Origin: Streptomyces kronopolitis
GTDB lineage: Bacteria > Actinomycetota > Actinomycetes > Streptomycetales > Streptomycetaceae
DNA length: 64,000 nt
Direction of reading: 5' to 3'
Assembly (NCBI RefSeq): GCF_014646275.1
Contig: NZ_BMND01000002.1
Location: forward strand, 463,727-527,726
This document shows positions 33,579-42,214 of this stretch, piece by piece (position 1 is the first letter of the stretch; the number at the start of each line of letters is the position of its first letter). A model generated the notes under the pieces. It was not told the origin of the DNA, ran no database searches, and worked only from the letters and a program-made list of their open reading frames with translations. The position numbers and the translations under genes were made by a program.

Positions 33579-34193
33579 GCTCGGATCCCATCACCGGCGG
33601 GAGCGCGGTGTCGAAGCCTTTCCGCGATGTGGGCGCCGGGGGCCCGACCCGGCCCGACGTCCCGGCCGGCGCCCCGATTTCCGCGCTGGGCCCGCCGCCC
33701 GGCGGTCGCACATTTTCTGTGGCTGGGCCGTAAATAACTTCCCTGGTGCGGAACGGAAACCCGAAGGGCGGCCCGCATATTTCTGCGAAAAGGGGGCGTC
33801 GGGCCATGGATATCCGGTTTCGGTGCGCGTGTGGTGGCGGTTTTCCGGCCCTCTTGCTGACGGAATTTCCAGCAAGTCGGGGCTTTGCGTGCTCGCCTCG
33901 CTCAACCCGCCTGAAAGAAGGCACAGTTGGGTTTCTGGCCTACCTGGTTCGATCCAGATAACGGAAGGATCATGCTTTCAAAGGTCGGCGAAAGCGGGCA
34001 TGTTGCTTATTGCGGCCACGCCGGGCAATTTCCGATGCCCGGATCCGCGAAGATCGAGTGGCTGAATGTTTTGTTACGGTAACCCTGTTCTCGGAAAGGG
34101 GAGTTCGGTTCGCCGGGCTGCCCGTGGGAGACGCGTGGGCGCCTTTGGGTCGCCCCTTTCCCTTCCGGTTATCCCCCCATGGAGACGATTTAG
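33579..34193 (+). promoter_or_regulatory. 615-bp structured leader of the CAP gene
   Basis: A gene-free stretch whose base composition is visibly less GC-rich than flanking coding DNA. It holds a perfect 7-bp hairpin at 34021-34042 (8-nt loop). It also holds a large nested stem at 34078-34173: a 7-bp closing helix (34078-34084 with 34167-34173, one G-U pair) and a perfect 9-bp inner helix (34093-34101 with 34153-34161). The stem ends 20 nt before the TTG start, close to the GGAG ribosome site. A 4-codon ORF (34179-34193) ends immediately before the start codon. The layout suggests a cis-regulatory RNA; I cannot match it to a named class. Confidence 0.55.
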
Positions 34194-34844
34194 TTGAACG
34201 TGAAATTCTCTTCGTCGAAGCGCGAGGCGCGCGGCACCCACCGGCGCAGGGCCAGGATCATCCCGATCGGCCTCGTGGCCTCGGTGGGCGTCGTCGCCGG
34301 ATCGCTGGTGGTGTTCAACTCCCAGGACAACGCGAAGGCCGGCGAGGCCTTCCCGCCGGCCGCCCACACCGGCGGTCCCACCGCCGGGCCGAGCGCCCGG
34401 CCGTCCGCGCCCGCCACCCCGTCCGCCGCGCCGACGGCTTCCGCGCGGGCCGCCGGCAAGGTCGCGCGCTACGAGGCGGAGATCAACCGGCTGGTCAACA
34501 AGGCCCGGACCGAGCACGGTTGCGCGCCCCTGCACCGTGACCCCCGCCTGGACCGGGCGGCCCGTCTGCACAGCCAGGACATGGCCGCCCACGGCTTCTA
34601 CGCGCACACCGCCCCCAACGGCAAGGGTCCCAAGGAGCGCATGGAGGCACAGGGCTACGACGACGCCTCGGCGGAGAACATCGACGCCTGGCCGACCACG
34701 CCCAAGAACGCCTTCGACGCCTGGATGCACAGCCCCGGCCACCGGGCCAACATCCTCGCCTGCCACTCCAAGGCCACCGGCATAGGTGTCGCCCTGGGCG
34801 GCAAGCTCCGGGCGTACTGGACTCAGGACTTCGGTTACAAGTAG
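34194..34844 (+). CDS. CAP/SCP-domain (CvpA-like) secreted or anchored protein
   Basis: A 216-residue protein. Basic residues precede a single hydrophobic helix at about 23-42 (signal anchor or uncleaved signal). A Pro/Ala/Ser/Thr linker follows (about 55-88) and then a CAP domain (90-216): INRLVNKARTEHGC, RLHSQDMAAHGFYAH, ASAENIDAW and MHSPGHRANIL. The putative active-site His (139, 183) and Glu (161) are retained. Bacterial CAP proteins act at the cell surface. The TTG start has GGAG 9 nt upstream. An elaborate leader precedes it and a terminator follows. Confidence 0.9.
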   Translation: MNVKFSSSKREARGTHRRRARIIPIGLVASVGVVAGSLVVFNSQDNAKAGEAFPPAAHTGGPTAGPSARPSAPATPSAAPTASARAAGKVARYEAEINRLVNKARTEHGCAPLHRDPRLDRAARLHSQDMAAHGFYAHTAPNGKGPKERMEAQGYDDASAENIDAWPTTPKNAFDAWMHSPGHRANILACHSKATGIGVALGGKLRAYWTQDFGYK

Positions 34845-34850
34845 AGGACG

Positions 34851-34895
34851 GCCGTGCGGGGTGCCGCACACCGCACGGGTGCCGCCCCGCACGGC
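34851..34895 (+). terminator. Hairpin after the CAP gene
   Basis: A perfect 11-bp stem (34851-34861 with 34885-34895) with a 23-nt loop starts 6 bp beyond the CAP stop. Confidence 0.7.
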
Positions 34896-34965
34896 ATCCC
34901 GCGCCGGGCCTGCCCGAAGCCGCTGTTGCTTGCCGCTGCTAGCACCCCCGCGCTAGCTTGGAGGG

Positions 34966-35235
34966 GTGGCGAAGACACAGCTGAACGTCCGGGTGGACGA
35001 GGCCACTGCCGAAGCGGCGCGGGCGCGCGCTCTGCAGCGGGGGGTGAGCATGAACCGCTACATCGAGGAACTCGTCCTGAAGGACGCCGGAGAGATCGGC
35101 CAGACCTTCGTCGAGGCCGCCTCCGACTTCATGAAGCAGTACGAGCGGGTCTTCGCCGAGGAATTCGGCAGGGAACGACGCGAGGCGCCGGACGCGGCGC
35201 CCACCCCGCACGAAGGACTGCCGGGCACGACGTGA
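34966..35235 (+). CDS. Ribbon-helix-helix antitoxin-like protein
   Basis: An 89-residue protein with an N-terminal Arc/CopG-type ribbon-helix-helix: QLNVRVDEATAEAARARALQRG then VSMNRYIEELVLKDAG. The C-terminal half is an acidic, probably disordered arm of the kind that wraps a partner toxin. The start is GTG. It overlaps the next gene by 4 nt (GTGA), the usual antitoxin-first arrangement. Confidence 0.88.
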   Translation: MAKTQLNVRVDEATAEAARARALQRGVSMNRYIEELVLKDAGEIGQTFVEAASDFMKQYERVFAEEFGRERREAPDAAPTPHEGLPGTT

Positions 35236-35603
35236 CACTGCGGATCGATCTCGCCTGGCTCCTTCTGATCGCCGAACGGCACACCCCCGGAGACCCCCAG
35301 GTCACCGACTGGGGCGCCCTGGTGGCCGCCGTCAGCCGCCACGAGGCCGAGATACTCGGCGTGCCGGTCTACGCCGACCCCCAGGAGCGTGCCGCGTCCC
35401 TGCTCCACCTCCTGCTCCGGGTACCGGCGTTGGAGGGCTCGAACGCGATGTTCGCGACCGCGGTCGCCTACGGCTATCTCGTCGCCAGCGGGCTGAAGAT
35501 CGCCACCTCCCCGGAGCAGGTCCGCGACCTCGCCCGCCTCGTCAAGGACGGCACGGCCGACGTCTGCGCCATCGCGGACGCGCTGCGCACCTGGACCGTC
35601 TGA
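35232..35603 (+). CDS. Fic/Doc-like toxin component with degenerate motif
   Basis: A 123-residue all-helical protein similar to small Streptomyces proteins named Fic-family toxin-antitoxin toxin component. Fic enzymes need HPFx(D/E)GN(G/K)R. Here residues 64-71 read VPALEGSN: the Gly and Asn survive but the catalytic His and the following Arg do not. AMPylation or phosphorylation by the usual mechanism is therefore unlikely, and the protein may act by binding. It is translationally coupled to the RHH gene. Confidence 0.75.
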   Translation: MTLRIDLAWLLLIAERHTPGDPQVTDWGALVAAVSRHEAEILGVPVYADPQERAASLLHLLLRVPALEGSNAMFATAVAYGYLVASGLKIATSPEQVRDLARLVKDGTADVCAIADALRTWTV

Positions 35604-35631
35604 AAGCCTCGCGGCCGTTCGGTCCTCCACC

Positions 35632-35679
35632 CGGTCCGTTCAGCCCTCGGTCCGTTCAGCCCTCGGTCCGTTCAACCCG
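35632..35679. repeat. Three tandem 16-bp repeats
   Basis: The unit CGGTCCGTTCAGCCCT occurs exactly at 35632 and 35648 and with two changes at 35664. The last copy runs into the end of the methyltransferase gene. It lies between convergent genes. Confidence 0.85.
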
Positions 35680-36343
35680 TCGGCCGCCGCGCCAGGCCCA
35701 GTACGGCCGGCGAGGTCGGCAGCGTCGGCCCGCGCTCCGGCACCTTCAGCCGGCGCACCCGCACCACCTCGAACCCGGCCGCCCGCACCTCGCCCAGCGG
35801 ATCGCGGCCGGTGTGGCAGCCGCCCATCAGAAGCGGCCAGACCGTCCGGTCCAGGGCCCGCTGCACCATCGCAAGCCCGCGCCCCGCGGCCCGCCCGTGC
35901 TCGAAGAACCGCAGCTCACCGCCCGGGCGCAGCACCCGCATCAGCTCCGCCAGCGCCCGCGGCACCTCGTGCACCGAACACAGCACCAGCGATGCCACCG
36001 CCGTGTCGAACGCCTCGCTCTTCACCGGCAGGGCCTCCGCCACCCCCGGCACCAGGTCCACCGGCACCTCCGCACGGGCCGCCGCCGACCGGGCCGCCTC
36101 CCGCAGCGTGGACTCCGGCTCGATCGCCACCACCTCCGAGACCGTCCCCGGATAGTGCGCGAAGTTCAGGCCCGTGCCGGCGCCGACCTCGATGACCCGG
36201 CCGGTGGCGCCCGCCAGCAACTCCCTGCGGAGCGCGGCCACCCCCGCCCGCGCGTCCGCCGCCGGACCGCAGCAGTTCGCGTAGAAACGGGCGAACACCG
36301 GGTGGTGGACGGTGCCCTGCGGCACTCTTCTGCGCTGCAACAT
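35672..36343 (-). CDS. Class I SAM-dependent methyltransferase
   Basis: A 223-residue methyltransferase of the UbiE/Methyltransf_11 type. Motif I is VIEVGAGTGLNFAHYP, motif II-like LVPGVAEALPVKSEAFDT, and motif III LRPGGELRFFEHGRA. The N-terminus (HHPVFARFYANCCG) matches phosphatidylethanolamine- or METTL7-like proteins, so the substrate may be a lipid or small molecule. Stand-alone and convergent with the toxin-antitoxin-like pair. Confidence 0.9.
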   Translation of the reverse strand: MLQRRRVPQGTVHHPVFARFYANCCGPAADARAGVAALRRELLAGATGRVIEVGAGTGLNFAHYPGTVSEVVAIEPESTLREAARSAAARAEVPVDLVPGVAEALPVKSEAFDTAVASLVLCSVHEVPRALAELMRVLRPGGELRFFEHGRAAGRGLAMVQRALDRTVWPLLMGGCHTGRDPLGEVRAAGFEVVRVRRLKVPERGPTLPTSPAVLGLARRPTG

Positions 36344-36470
36344 GACGGACCCCTTCGCCGGCGATGCCCGCTCCTGCCGTCAGTCTCCCCACTGGGCGCC
36401 CGAGGACTCCCCGCGAGTCACCCGGTCCGCGGTGCGCACATCCGTACGGGCCGGGGGTGCCGTGCCCGGT

Positions 36471-36486
36471 CGGGCGGCAACGCCCG
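36471..36486 (-). terminator. GCAA-tetraloop hairpin after bioD
   Basis: A 6-bp GC stem closed by a GCAA tetraloop lies 27 bp past the bioD stop at the end of the minus-strand biotin operon. Confidence 0.55.
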
Positions 36487-36512
36487 GCTCCTCCGCCGAG
36501 GCCGTCAGCGGC

Positions 36513-37214
36513 TCACACCGGGATCCGGAACGCGTCCGAGCCGCCGAGCGCCGGCGCCAGCCAACCGGCCGCCGCGGCACGGAAGGCGTCCGGGGCGAGG
36601 GCGCCGGACTGCTCCGGGACCAGGCCCAGGAGCGGGGCGCCGGCCGCTTCCGGGAGGTCGGCCAGGTTGCAGCGCGCGGCCAGATCGGGCGCGGCCGGCC
36701 AGCTGCCGATGACGACGCCCGGGGAGCCGAGGCCGTACGAGCGCAGCGCGAGCGCGGTCAGCGCGGTGGCGTTCAGGGTGCCCAGACCCGCCTGGGCGAC
36801 CACCAGCACCGGGGCCTTCGCCAGCCGCGCGGCGTCGGCGAGGGTGTGGCCGTCCGCGTCGAAGCGGACGAGCAGCCCGCCCGCGCCCTCGACCAGCACC
36901 AGGTCGTGCGAGGCGTCCAGTTTCGCGGCGGCCTCGGCGATGTCCTGGGGGAGCACCGGCGGCAGACCGGCCCGTAGCGCGGCCGTGGCGGGCGCCAACG
37001 GGTCGGGGAAGCGGGCGAGTTCCAGGGTGGTGACCGGGCCGGCCAGCCGCTCGACCTCCGCCGCGTCGCCCGTCTCGTGCGCCGTGACACCGGTCTGGGC
37101 CGGTTTGAGCACGGCCACCGAACGACCCCGGGCGAGCGCCGCCGCGGCGATCGCGGCGGTGGTCACGGTCTTGCCGATCTCCGTGCCGGTACCCGTCACG
37201 AACAGCACTGACAT
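36513..37214 (-). CDS. bioD: Dethiobiotin synthetase
   Basis: A 233-residue ATP-dependent carboxylase that closes the ureido ring of dethiobiotin from DAPA and CO2. The N-terminal P-loop MSVLFVTGTGTEIGKT is diagnostic, followed by VLKPAQTG and VEGAGGLLVRFD (the metal/carbamate site). ATG 37214 places the P-loop at the family position. It lies 116 bp downstream of bioA, with a hairpin between. Confidence 0.97.
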   Translation of the reverse strand: MSVLFVTGTGTEIGKTVTTAAIAAAALARGRSVAVLKPAQTGVTAHETGDAAEVERLAGPVTTLELARFPDPLAPATAALRAGLPPVLPQDIAEAAAKLDASHDLVLVEGAGGLLVRFDADGHTLADAARLAKAPVLVVAQAGLGTLNATALTALALRSYGLGSPGVVIGSWPAAPDLAARCNLADLPEAAGAPLLGLVPEQSGALAPDAFRAAAAGWLAPALGGSDAFRIPV

Positions 37215-37288
37215 GGTGTGTCTCCGACTCTGCGCGGGCCGCCCCGGGGCGGCCGGATGGTTCCTGGTGAAGAGTGCCGGTGCGCGGC

Positions 37289-37317
37289 GGAGCGGGCCGG
37301 ATGCCCGGGCCCGCTCC
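37289..37317 (-). terminator. Hairpin between bioA and bioD
   Basis: A perfect 10-bp stem (37289-37298 with 37308-37317) with a 9-nt loop lies just beyond the bioA stop and before bioD. It may attenuate bioD relative to bioBA, or protect the bioBA message. Confidence 0.6.
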
Positions 37318-37330
37318 CCCGCACGCGGGG

Positions 37331-38635
37331 TCAGCCCTCGCGGGCCGCCGCGCACACCGCGGCGCAGATGCGCGCCAGATCGTCGTCGCCGGTGATGTAC
37401 GGCGGCATGGTGTAGATCAGGTCCCGGAACGGGCGCAGCCACACGCCCTCGCGGACCGCCGCCCGGGTCGCGGCCGCCATGTCCACCTCGTGGTCCAGCT
37501 GCACGACGCCGATCGCGCCGAGCACCCGTACCTCGCGGACCCCGGCGTGCTCCGCGGCCGGCGCCAGCCCCTCCCGCAGCCCGGTCTCGATCCGCTTGAC
37601 CTCCTGCGCCCAGTCCTGGGACAGCAGCAGCTCGATCGAGGCCTCGGCGACGGCCGCGGCGAGCGGATTGCCCATGAAGGTCGGGCCGTGCGCCAGCACC
37701 GGCAGGGCGCCGCGGGAGATGCCGTCCGCGACGTCCGCCGTGCACAGCGTCGCCGCCAGCGTCAGATAACCGCCGGTCAGCGCCTTGCCCAGGCACATCA
37801 CATCGGGGGTGACCCCGGCGTGCCCGGCGGCGAAGAGCGAGCCCGTGCGGCCGAAGCCGGTCGCGATCTCATCGAAGACGAGCAGCACGCCGTGTGCGTC
37901 GCAGGCCTCCCGCAGCACCCGCAGATAGCCGGGGGAGTGGAACGACATCCCGCCCGCGCCCTGGACCACCGGCTCGACGATCACCGCCGCCAGCTCCTCG
38001 GCGTGCCGGCCGATCAGCTCGCGCAGCTGCGCCGCGTACGCCTCGTCCGGTGCGGCGTCGAAGCCGGCCGGCGGCGCGTCCGCGAAGATCTGCCGCGGCA
38101 GCACCCCCTGCCACAGCTCGTGCATCCCGCCGTCCGGATCGCACACCGACATCGGCTGCCAGGTGTCGCCGTGGTAGCCGCCCCGCCAGGTCAACAGCCG
38201 CTGCTTGCGCGGCTTGCCGAGCGAGCGCCAGTACTGCAGGCACATCTTCACGGCGACCTCGACCGACACCGAACCGGAGTCGGCGAGGAAGACGTGCTCC
38301 AGCGGCTCCGGGGTGATGTCGACCAGCCGCTTCGCCAGCCGTACAGCGGGCTCGTGGGTGAGCCCGCCGAACATCACATGGCTCATCCGCTCCAGCTGGC
38401 CGTGCGCGGCCTCGTTGAGCACCGGGTGGTTGTAGCCGTGCACCGCCGACCACCACGACGACATGCCGTCCACCAACTCGTCCCGGCCCTCGACCGGTTC
38501 GGCCAGCCGGAGCCGGACCCCGGAGGCCGACTCGACCAGCAGCGGTGCGGTCCGGCCGGGCATCGGCCCGTACGGATGCCACACGTGCTGCCGGTCGAGG
38601 TCCAGCAGTTCACCGGGGGAGAGCGGCTCAGGCAT
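37331..38635 (-). CDS. bioA: Adenosylmethionine-8-amino-7-oxononanoate aminotransferase
   Basis: A 434-residue class III PLP aminotransferase that makes DAPA from KAPA with SAM as donor. Features include HVWHPYGPM near the N-terminus, [15 protein letters not shown], the cofactor-binding [16 protein letters not shown] (Asp) and the PLP lysine in [15 protein letters not shown]. The ATG at 38635 lies inside the end of bioB (8-nt overlap), so translation is coupled. Confidence 0.97.
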   Translation of the reverse strand: MPEPLSPGELLDLDRQHVWHPYGPMPGRTAPLLVESASGVRLRLAEPVEGRDELVDGMSSWWSAVHGYNHPVLNEAAHGQLERMSHVMFGGLTHEPAVRLAKRLVDITPEPLEHVFLADSGSVSVEVAVKMCLQYWRSLGKPRKQRLLTWRGGYHGDTWQPMSVCDPDGGMHELWQGVLPRQIFADAPPAGFDAAPDEAYAAQLRELIGRHAEELAAVIVEPVVQGAGGMSFHSPGYLRVLREACDAHGVLLVFDEIATGFGRTGSLFAAGHAGVTPDVMCLGKALTGGYLTLAATLCTADVADGISRGALPVLAHGPTFMGNPLAAAVAEASIELLLSQDWAQEVKRIETGLREGLAPAAEHAGVREVRVLGAIGVVQLDHEVDMAAATRAAVREGVWLRPFRDLIYTMPPYITGDDDLARICAAVCAAAREG

Positions 38636-39806
38636 TGGGCGGCAGCTCGGTGCCGGCACCCCGGCGGCGTACCGAGACCAGGTCGCGGCGGCTCTCCTCG
38701 GGCGGCGCGGGGATGGTGGCGGCCGGCGCCGCGTCCTTGCCCGCGCAGGCGGAACCGGTGGACTCCGCATCGCCGCAGTCCCCGCCGCCGCAGCCGCCCG
38801 CACGGCGGTGCTCGGGCAGCGTGGTGGTGTCGGTGCCCTCGACCTCGAAACCGGCGTCCGCGATCATCGCCAGGTCGTCCTTGCCGGCCTGGCCCTCGCT
38901 GGTCAGGTAGTCGCCGAGGAAGATGGAGTTGACCAGGTGCAGCGCCAGCGGCTGCATGCTGCGCAGATGCACCTCGCGGCCGCCGGCCAGCCGTACCTCG
39001 ATGTCCGGGCAGACGAACCGCACCATCGCCAGGATGCGCAGCGCACGCTGCGGGGTGAGGTGCCACTCCTTGGCGAGCGGGGTGCCCTCGAAGGGGATCA
39101 GGAAGTTCACCGGGACGGAGTCGGGGTCCAGCTCGCGCAGCGCGAAGACCACATCGACGAGGTCGGCGTCGCTCTCCCCCATCCCGGCGATCAGCCCGGA
39201 ACAGGCGGACATGCCGGCCGCCTGGGCCTGCTGGACGGTGGAGACGCGGTCCGAGTAGTCGTGTGTGGTGCAGATGTCGCCGTAGGTGGCTTCCGAGGTG
39301 TTGAGGTTGTGGTTGTACGCGTCGGCGCCCGCCTCGTGCAGCCGCCCGGCCTGGCCCTCGGAGAGCAGACCGAGGCAGGCGCACACCTCGATGCCCTCGT
39401 TCTGCTCCTTGATGGTGGAGATGGTCTTCGAGACGCGCTCCACGTCCTTGTCCGTGGGACCGCGGCCGCTGGCCACCAGGCAGACGCGCTTGGCCCCGCC
39501 GGCGACGCCCGCGGCGGCCGCCTTGGAGGCGTCGTCCGGCTTGAGCCAGGTGTACTTGAGGATCTCCGCCTTCGACCCCAGCCGCTGCGAGCAGTACGAG
39601 CAGTCCTCGGGGCACAGGCCCGACTTGAGGTTGACGAGATAGTTGAGTTTGACCCGCCGCCCGAACCACTGGCGGCGCACCTTTCCGGCCGCGGCCACGA
39701 CATCGAGCAATTCGTCATCGGAGGTCGCCAGCACGGCCAGCGCCTCTTCGCGGGTCGGCAACTCGCGCCGCAGCCCCTTGTCCACCAGTGCGTTCAGCAG
39801 GTCCAT
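38628..39806 (-). CDS. bioB: Biotin synthase
   Basis: A 392-residue radical-SAM enzyme that inserts sulfur into dethiobiotin. Cys 65, 69 and 72 (CPEDCSYC) bind the catalytic [4Fe-4S] cluster, with further conserved motifs [19 protein letters not shown] and [10 protein letters not shown]. The family core ends near residue 335. A tail of about 55 residues follows, with three more cysteines (339, 344, 354) in a Gly/Asp-rich stretch. First gene of bioB-bioA-bioD; divergent from bioF. Confidence 0.97.
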   Translation of the reverse strand: MDLLNALVDKGLRRELPTREEALAVLATSDDELLDVVAAAGKVRRQWFGRRVKLNYLVNLKSGLCPEDCSYCSQRLGSKAEILKYTWLKPDDASKAAAAGVAGGAKRVCLVASGRGPTDKDVERVSKTISTIKEQNEGIEVCACLGLLSEGQAGRLHEAGADAYNHNLNTSEATYGDICTTHDYSDRVSTVQQAQAAGMSACSGLIAGMGESDADLVDVVFALRELDPDSVPVNFLIPFEGTPLAKEWHLTPQRALRILAMVRFVCPDIEVRLAGGREVHLRSMQPLALHLVNSIFLGDYLTSEGQAGKDDLAMIADAGFEVEGTDTTTLPEHRRAGGCGGGDCGDAESTGSACAGKDAAPAATIPAPPEESRRDLVSVRRRGAGTELPPNA

Positions 39807-39962
39807 GGCGTTGATCCTGGCCTACGGCACCGCCCCCGGCCAAGGAGGATTCCCACAACGACCCTGGATGGAGGTGTGTGTATCGCCACACCGTGGGCCT
39901 GCGGAACGACCGCTAACGTCTATCAACAGCCCACAACCGAGGCCCACGGACGAAGGACGCCG
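39807..39962. promoter_or_regulatory. bioB/bioF divergent promoter region
   Basis: 156 bp between the start codons, with an AT-richer core TAACGTCTATCAAC at 39914-39927. I see no perfect palindrome of BirA or BioQ type, so the regulator cannot be named. Confidence 0.45.
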
Positions 39963-41180
39963 ATGCCGCAGGACTCCGCCCCCACGCTGCCCCGCGACAG
40001 CTCACCGGCGGCAGCCCCCGCCGAGGCCCGCCGCCCGGCCCACGGCACCGCCTTCGACTGGATCGACGAGGCCCGCGAGGAACGCCGGCGCGCCGGACTG
40101 GTCCGCACCCTGCGCCCCCGCCCGGCCGACCACCCGCACCTCGACCTCGCCGGCAACGACTACCTCGGACTCGCCCGGCACCCCGAGGTCACCCGCGGCG
40201 CGGCCGCCGCCGCACACCGCTGGGGCGCGGGCGCGACCGGCTCCCGGCTGGTGACCGGCAGCACCGAACTCCACGCCCGGCTGGAGTCGGAACTCGCCGC
40301 CTTCTGCGGCTTCGAGGCCGCCCTGGTGCTCTCGTCCGGCTACACCGCCAATCTCGCCGCGGTCACCGCGCTCACCGCCGCCGGCACCCTGGTGGTGTCC
40401 GACGCGGGCAACCACGCCTCCCTCATCGACGGCTGCCGGCTGTCCCGGGCCCGCACCGAAGTGGTCCCGCACGCCGACCCGGAGGCCGTCCGCGCCGCGC
40501 TCGGCGGCCACGACGGCCGGGCGCTCGCCGTCACCGACTCGGTGTTCTCGGTCGACGGCGACGCCGCCCCGCTCACCGCCCTCGCCGAGGCCTGCCGGAC
40601 GCGGGGCGCCGCGCTGCTCGTCGACGACGCGCACGGACTGGGCGTCCTCGGTGAGGGCGGCCGCGGCGCGCTGTCGGCGGCCGGGCTGGCCGGCGACGCC
40701 GATGTGGTGACCACCGTGACGCTCTCCAAGTCGCTGGGCGCGCAGGGCGGTGCGGTGCTCGGCCCGGCCCGGGTCATCGAGCACCTGGTCAACACCGCCC
40801 GGTCGTTCATCTTCGACACCGGCCTGGCCCCGGCGGCGGCCGGCGGCGCGCTCACCGCGCTGCGGGTGCTGGGCCGTGAACCGCAGCGCGCCGCCCGGGC
40901 CCGGCAGGTCGCCCGCACGCTGCACGACCGGCTCACCGCGGCGGGTCTGACGGCGGTGCGGCCGGACGCCGCGGTGGTCTCGGTCCGCGCCCCCTCGCCG
41001 GAGGCGGCGGTCGGCTGGGCCGCCGACTGCCGCGCGGCCGGACTCCTCGTCGGCTGCTTCCGGCCGCCGTCGGTGCCCGACGGGATCTCCCGGCTCAGGC
41101 TGACCGCCAGGGCAGACCTGACGGACGATCAGCTCGACACGGCGGTCGACACGATCCTGGCCACGGCCCCGACCGGCTGA
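39963..41180 (+). CDS. bioF: 8-amino-7-oxononanoate synthase
   Basis: A 405-residue alpha-oxoamine synthase that condenses pimeloyl thioester with L-alanine. HLDLAGNDYLGLARHPEV, the GTGSR-like GAGATGSRLVTGSTELH, the Asp motif LLVDDAHGLGVLG and the PLP lysine in TVTLSKSLGAQGG are all present. GAAGGA precedes ATG 39963. The first 45 residues are extra relative to the E. coli enzyme. It faces bioB, completing a bioBADF locus without bioC/bioH. Confidence 0.96.
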   Translation: MPQDSAPTLPRDSSPAAAPAEARRPAHGTAFDWIDEAREERRRAGLVRTLRPRPADHPHLDLAGNDYLGLARHPEVTRGAAAAAHRWGAGATGSRLVTGSTELHARLESELAAFCGFEAALVLSSGYTANLAAVTALTAAGTLVVSDAGNHASLIDGCRLSRARTEVVPHADPEAVRAALGGHDGRALAVTDSVFSVDGDAAPLTALAEACRTRGAALLVDDAHGLGVLGEGGRGALSAAGLAGDADVVTTVTLSKSLGAQGGAVLGPARVIEHLVNTARSFIFDTGLAPAAAGGALTALRVLGREPQRAARARQVARTLHDRLTAAGLTAVRPDAAVVSVRAPSPEAAVGWAADCRAAGLLVGCFRPPSVPDGISRLRLTARADLTDDQLDTAVDTILATAPTG

Positions 41181-41225
41181 CCCTCCGTCAGAACGGACGA
41201 ACGCCGCCCGCCGCCGTACCCCTGG

Positions 41226-42143
41226 TCACGGCGCGGGGGAGTGGCGGGCGAAGGCGCCGCGCAGCAGGGCCCGCAGGGTGTCCGCGGCCGGGCTGCCGGC
41301 GTCCGGCCGGTGGGCGACAGCGATTCGGCGGCGCAGCTCCGGCGGGTCCAGCCGGCGGACTCCCAGCGGTGTCACCGCGCCCTCCGCGACCATCTCCGGC
41401 ACCACCGCCACCCCCAGCCCGGCGCTCACCAGCGCGCACGCCACCGCATAGCTCGGCGACTCACAGCGCACCGCCACACTCGCCCCGGCCGCCGCCAGCG
41501 CCGCCTCCACCTCGCGCCGGTTGGGGTTGGCCGGGGCCATGCTGACCAGCGGCTGTCCGGCGAGTGCGGCGAGCGGCAGCCGGCCGGAGCCCGCCGACAG
41601 GGCATGGCCGGGCGCCGTGACCAGCACCAGCTCCTCGGTCAGCAGCGGTTCGAGGTGCACCCCGTCCGGCGGCGGCATCGCCTCGCCCGGCACATAGACG
41701 TGCGTCAGCGCCAGATCGACCTCGCCCACCGCCACCGCCTCGGCGGCCTGCGGCGGCACGTACTCCGTCACGCTCAGCTCCACATCGGGGTGCGCCCGGC
41801 GGAAGGCGCTGAGCACGGGCGGCAGCAGATGCGTGCCGGCGGTCATGAACGTGCCGACCCGCAGCCGGCCCCCGGACAGCCCCGCCAGCCGGGACAGCTC
41901 GTGCCGCGCCTGCGCCAGTTCGTCGAGCACCCGCCGGGCCCGGACGAGCAGCAGCTCCCCGGCCGCCGTCAGCCGCGTCCCCCGGTGGTGGCGCACCAGC
42001 AGCGCCGCCCCCGCCTCCCGCTCCAGCTTGGCCAGCTGCTGGGAGAGCGCGGGCGCGGTGTAGCCCAGTCGGGCGGCGGCCCGGGTGATCGAGCCGGCCT
42101 CCGCCACCGCCACCAGTGCGGCCAGTCGTGTGGGGTCGTACAT
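41226..42143 (-). CDS. LysR-family regulator
   Basis: A 305-residue LysR protein. Residues 1-60 form the winged helix (LAALVAVAEAGSITRAAARLG, ALSQQLAKLEREAG), then come the linker and a two-lobed effector domain. ATG 42143 (MYDPTRLAAL) gives the canonical N-terminus; the longer frame to 42236 would run through the divergent promoter. It is divergent from the LysE-type exporter 72 bp away, the classic LysG/LysE or ArgO control layout. Confidence 0.94.
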   Translation of the reverse strand: MYDPTRLAALVAVAEAGSITRAAARLGYTAPALSQQLAKLEREAGAALLVRHHRGTRLTAAGELLLVRARRVLDELAQARHELSRLAGLSGGRLRVGTFMTAGTHLLPPVLSAFRRAHPDVELSVTEYVPPQAAEAVAVGEVDLALTHVYVPGEAMPPPDGVHLEPLLTEELVLVTAPGHALSAGSGRLPLAALAGQPLVSMAPANPNRREVEAALAAAGASVAVRCESPSYAVACALVSAGLGVAVVPEMVAEGAVTPLGVRRLDPPELRRRIAVAHRPDAGSPAADTLRALLRGAFARHSPAP

Positions 42144-42214
42144 AAGAACCTCTTTAGGCCCTCCCAGAACATTGCCACTACCCATTAAAGGCTCTGACCA
42201 GCGAAGCTGCTGAC
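42144..42214. promoter_or_regulatory. LysR/LysE divergent promoter
   Basis: 71 bp, AT-richer, containing CTTTA near 42150 and TAAAG near 42186 as an interrupted inverted pair, a plausible LysR binding region. Both start codons border it. Confidence 0.4.

Noticed and set aside
33938..33958. GGTTCGATCC resembling a tRNA T-loop
   Set aside because: No matching acceptor, D or anticodon arms surround it and no CCA-proximal stem can be formed; it lies inside the leader of the CAP gene.
35632..35679. CRISPR-like repeat
   Set aside because: Units are directly abutting without spacers and only three copies exist.
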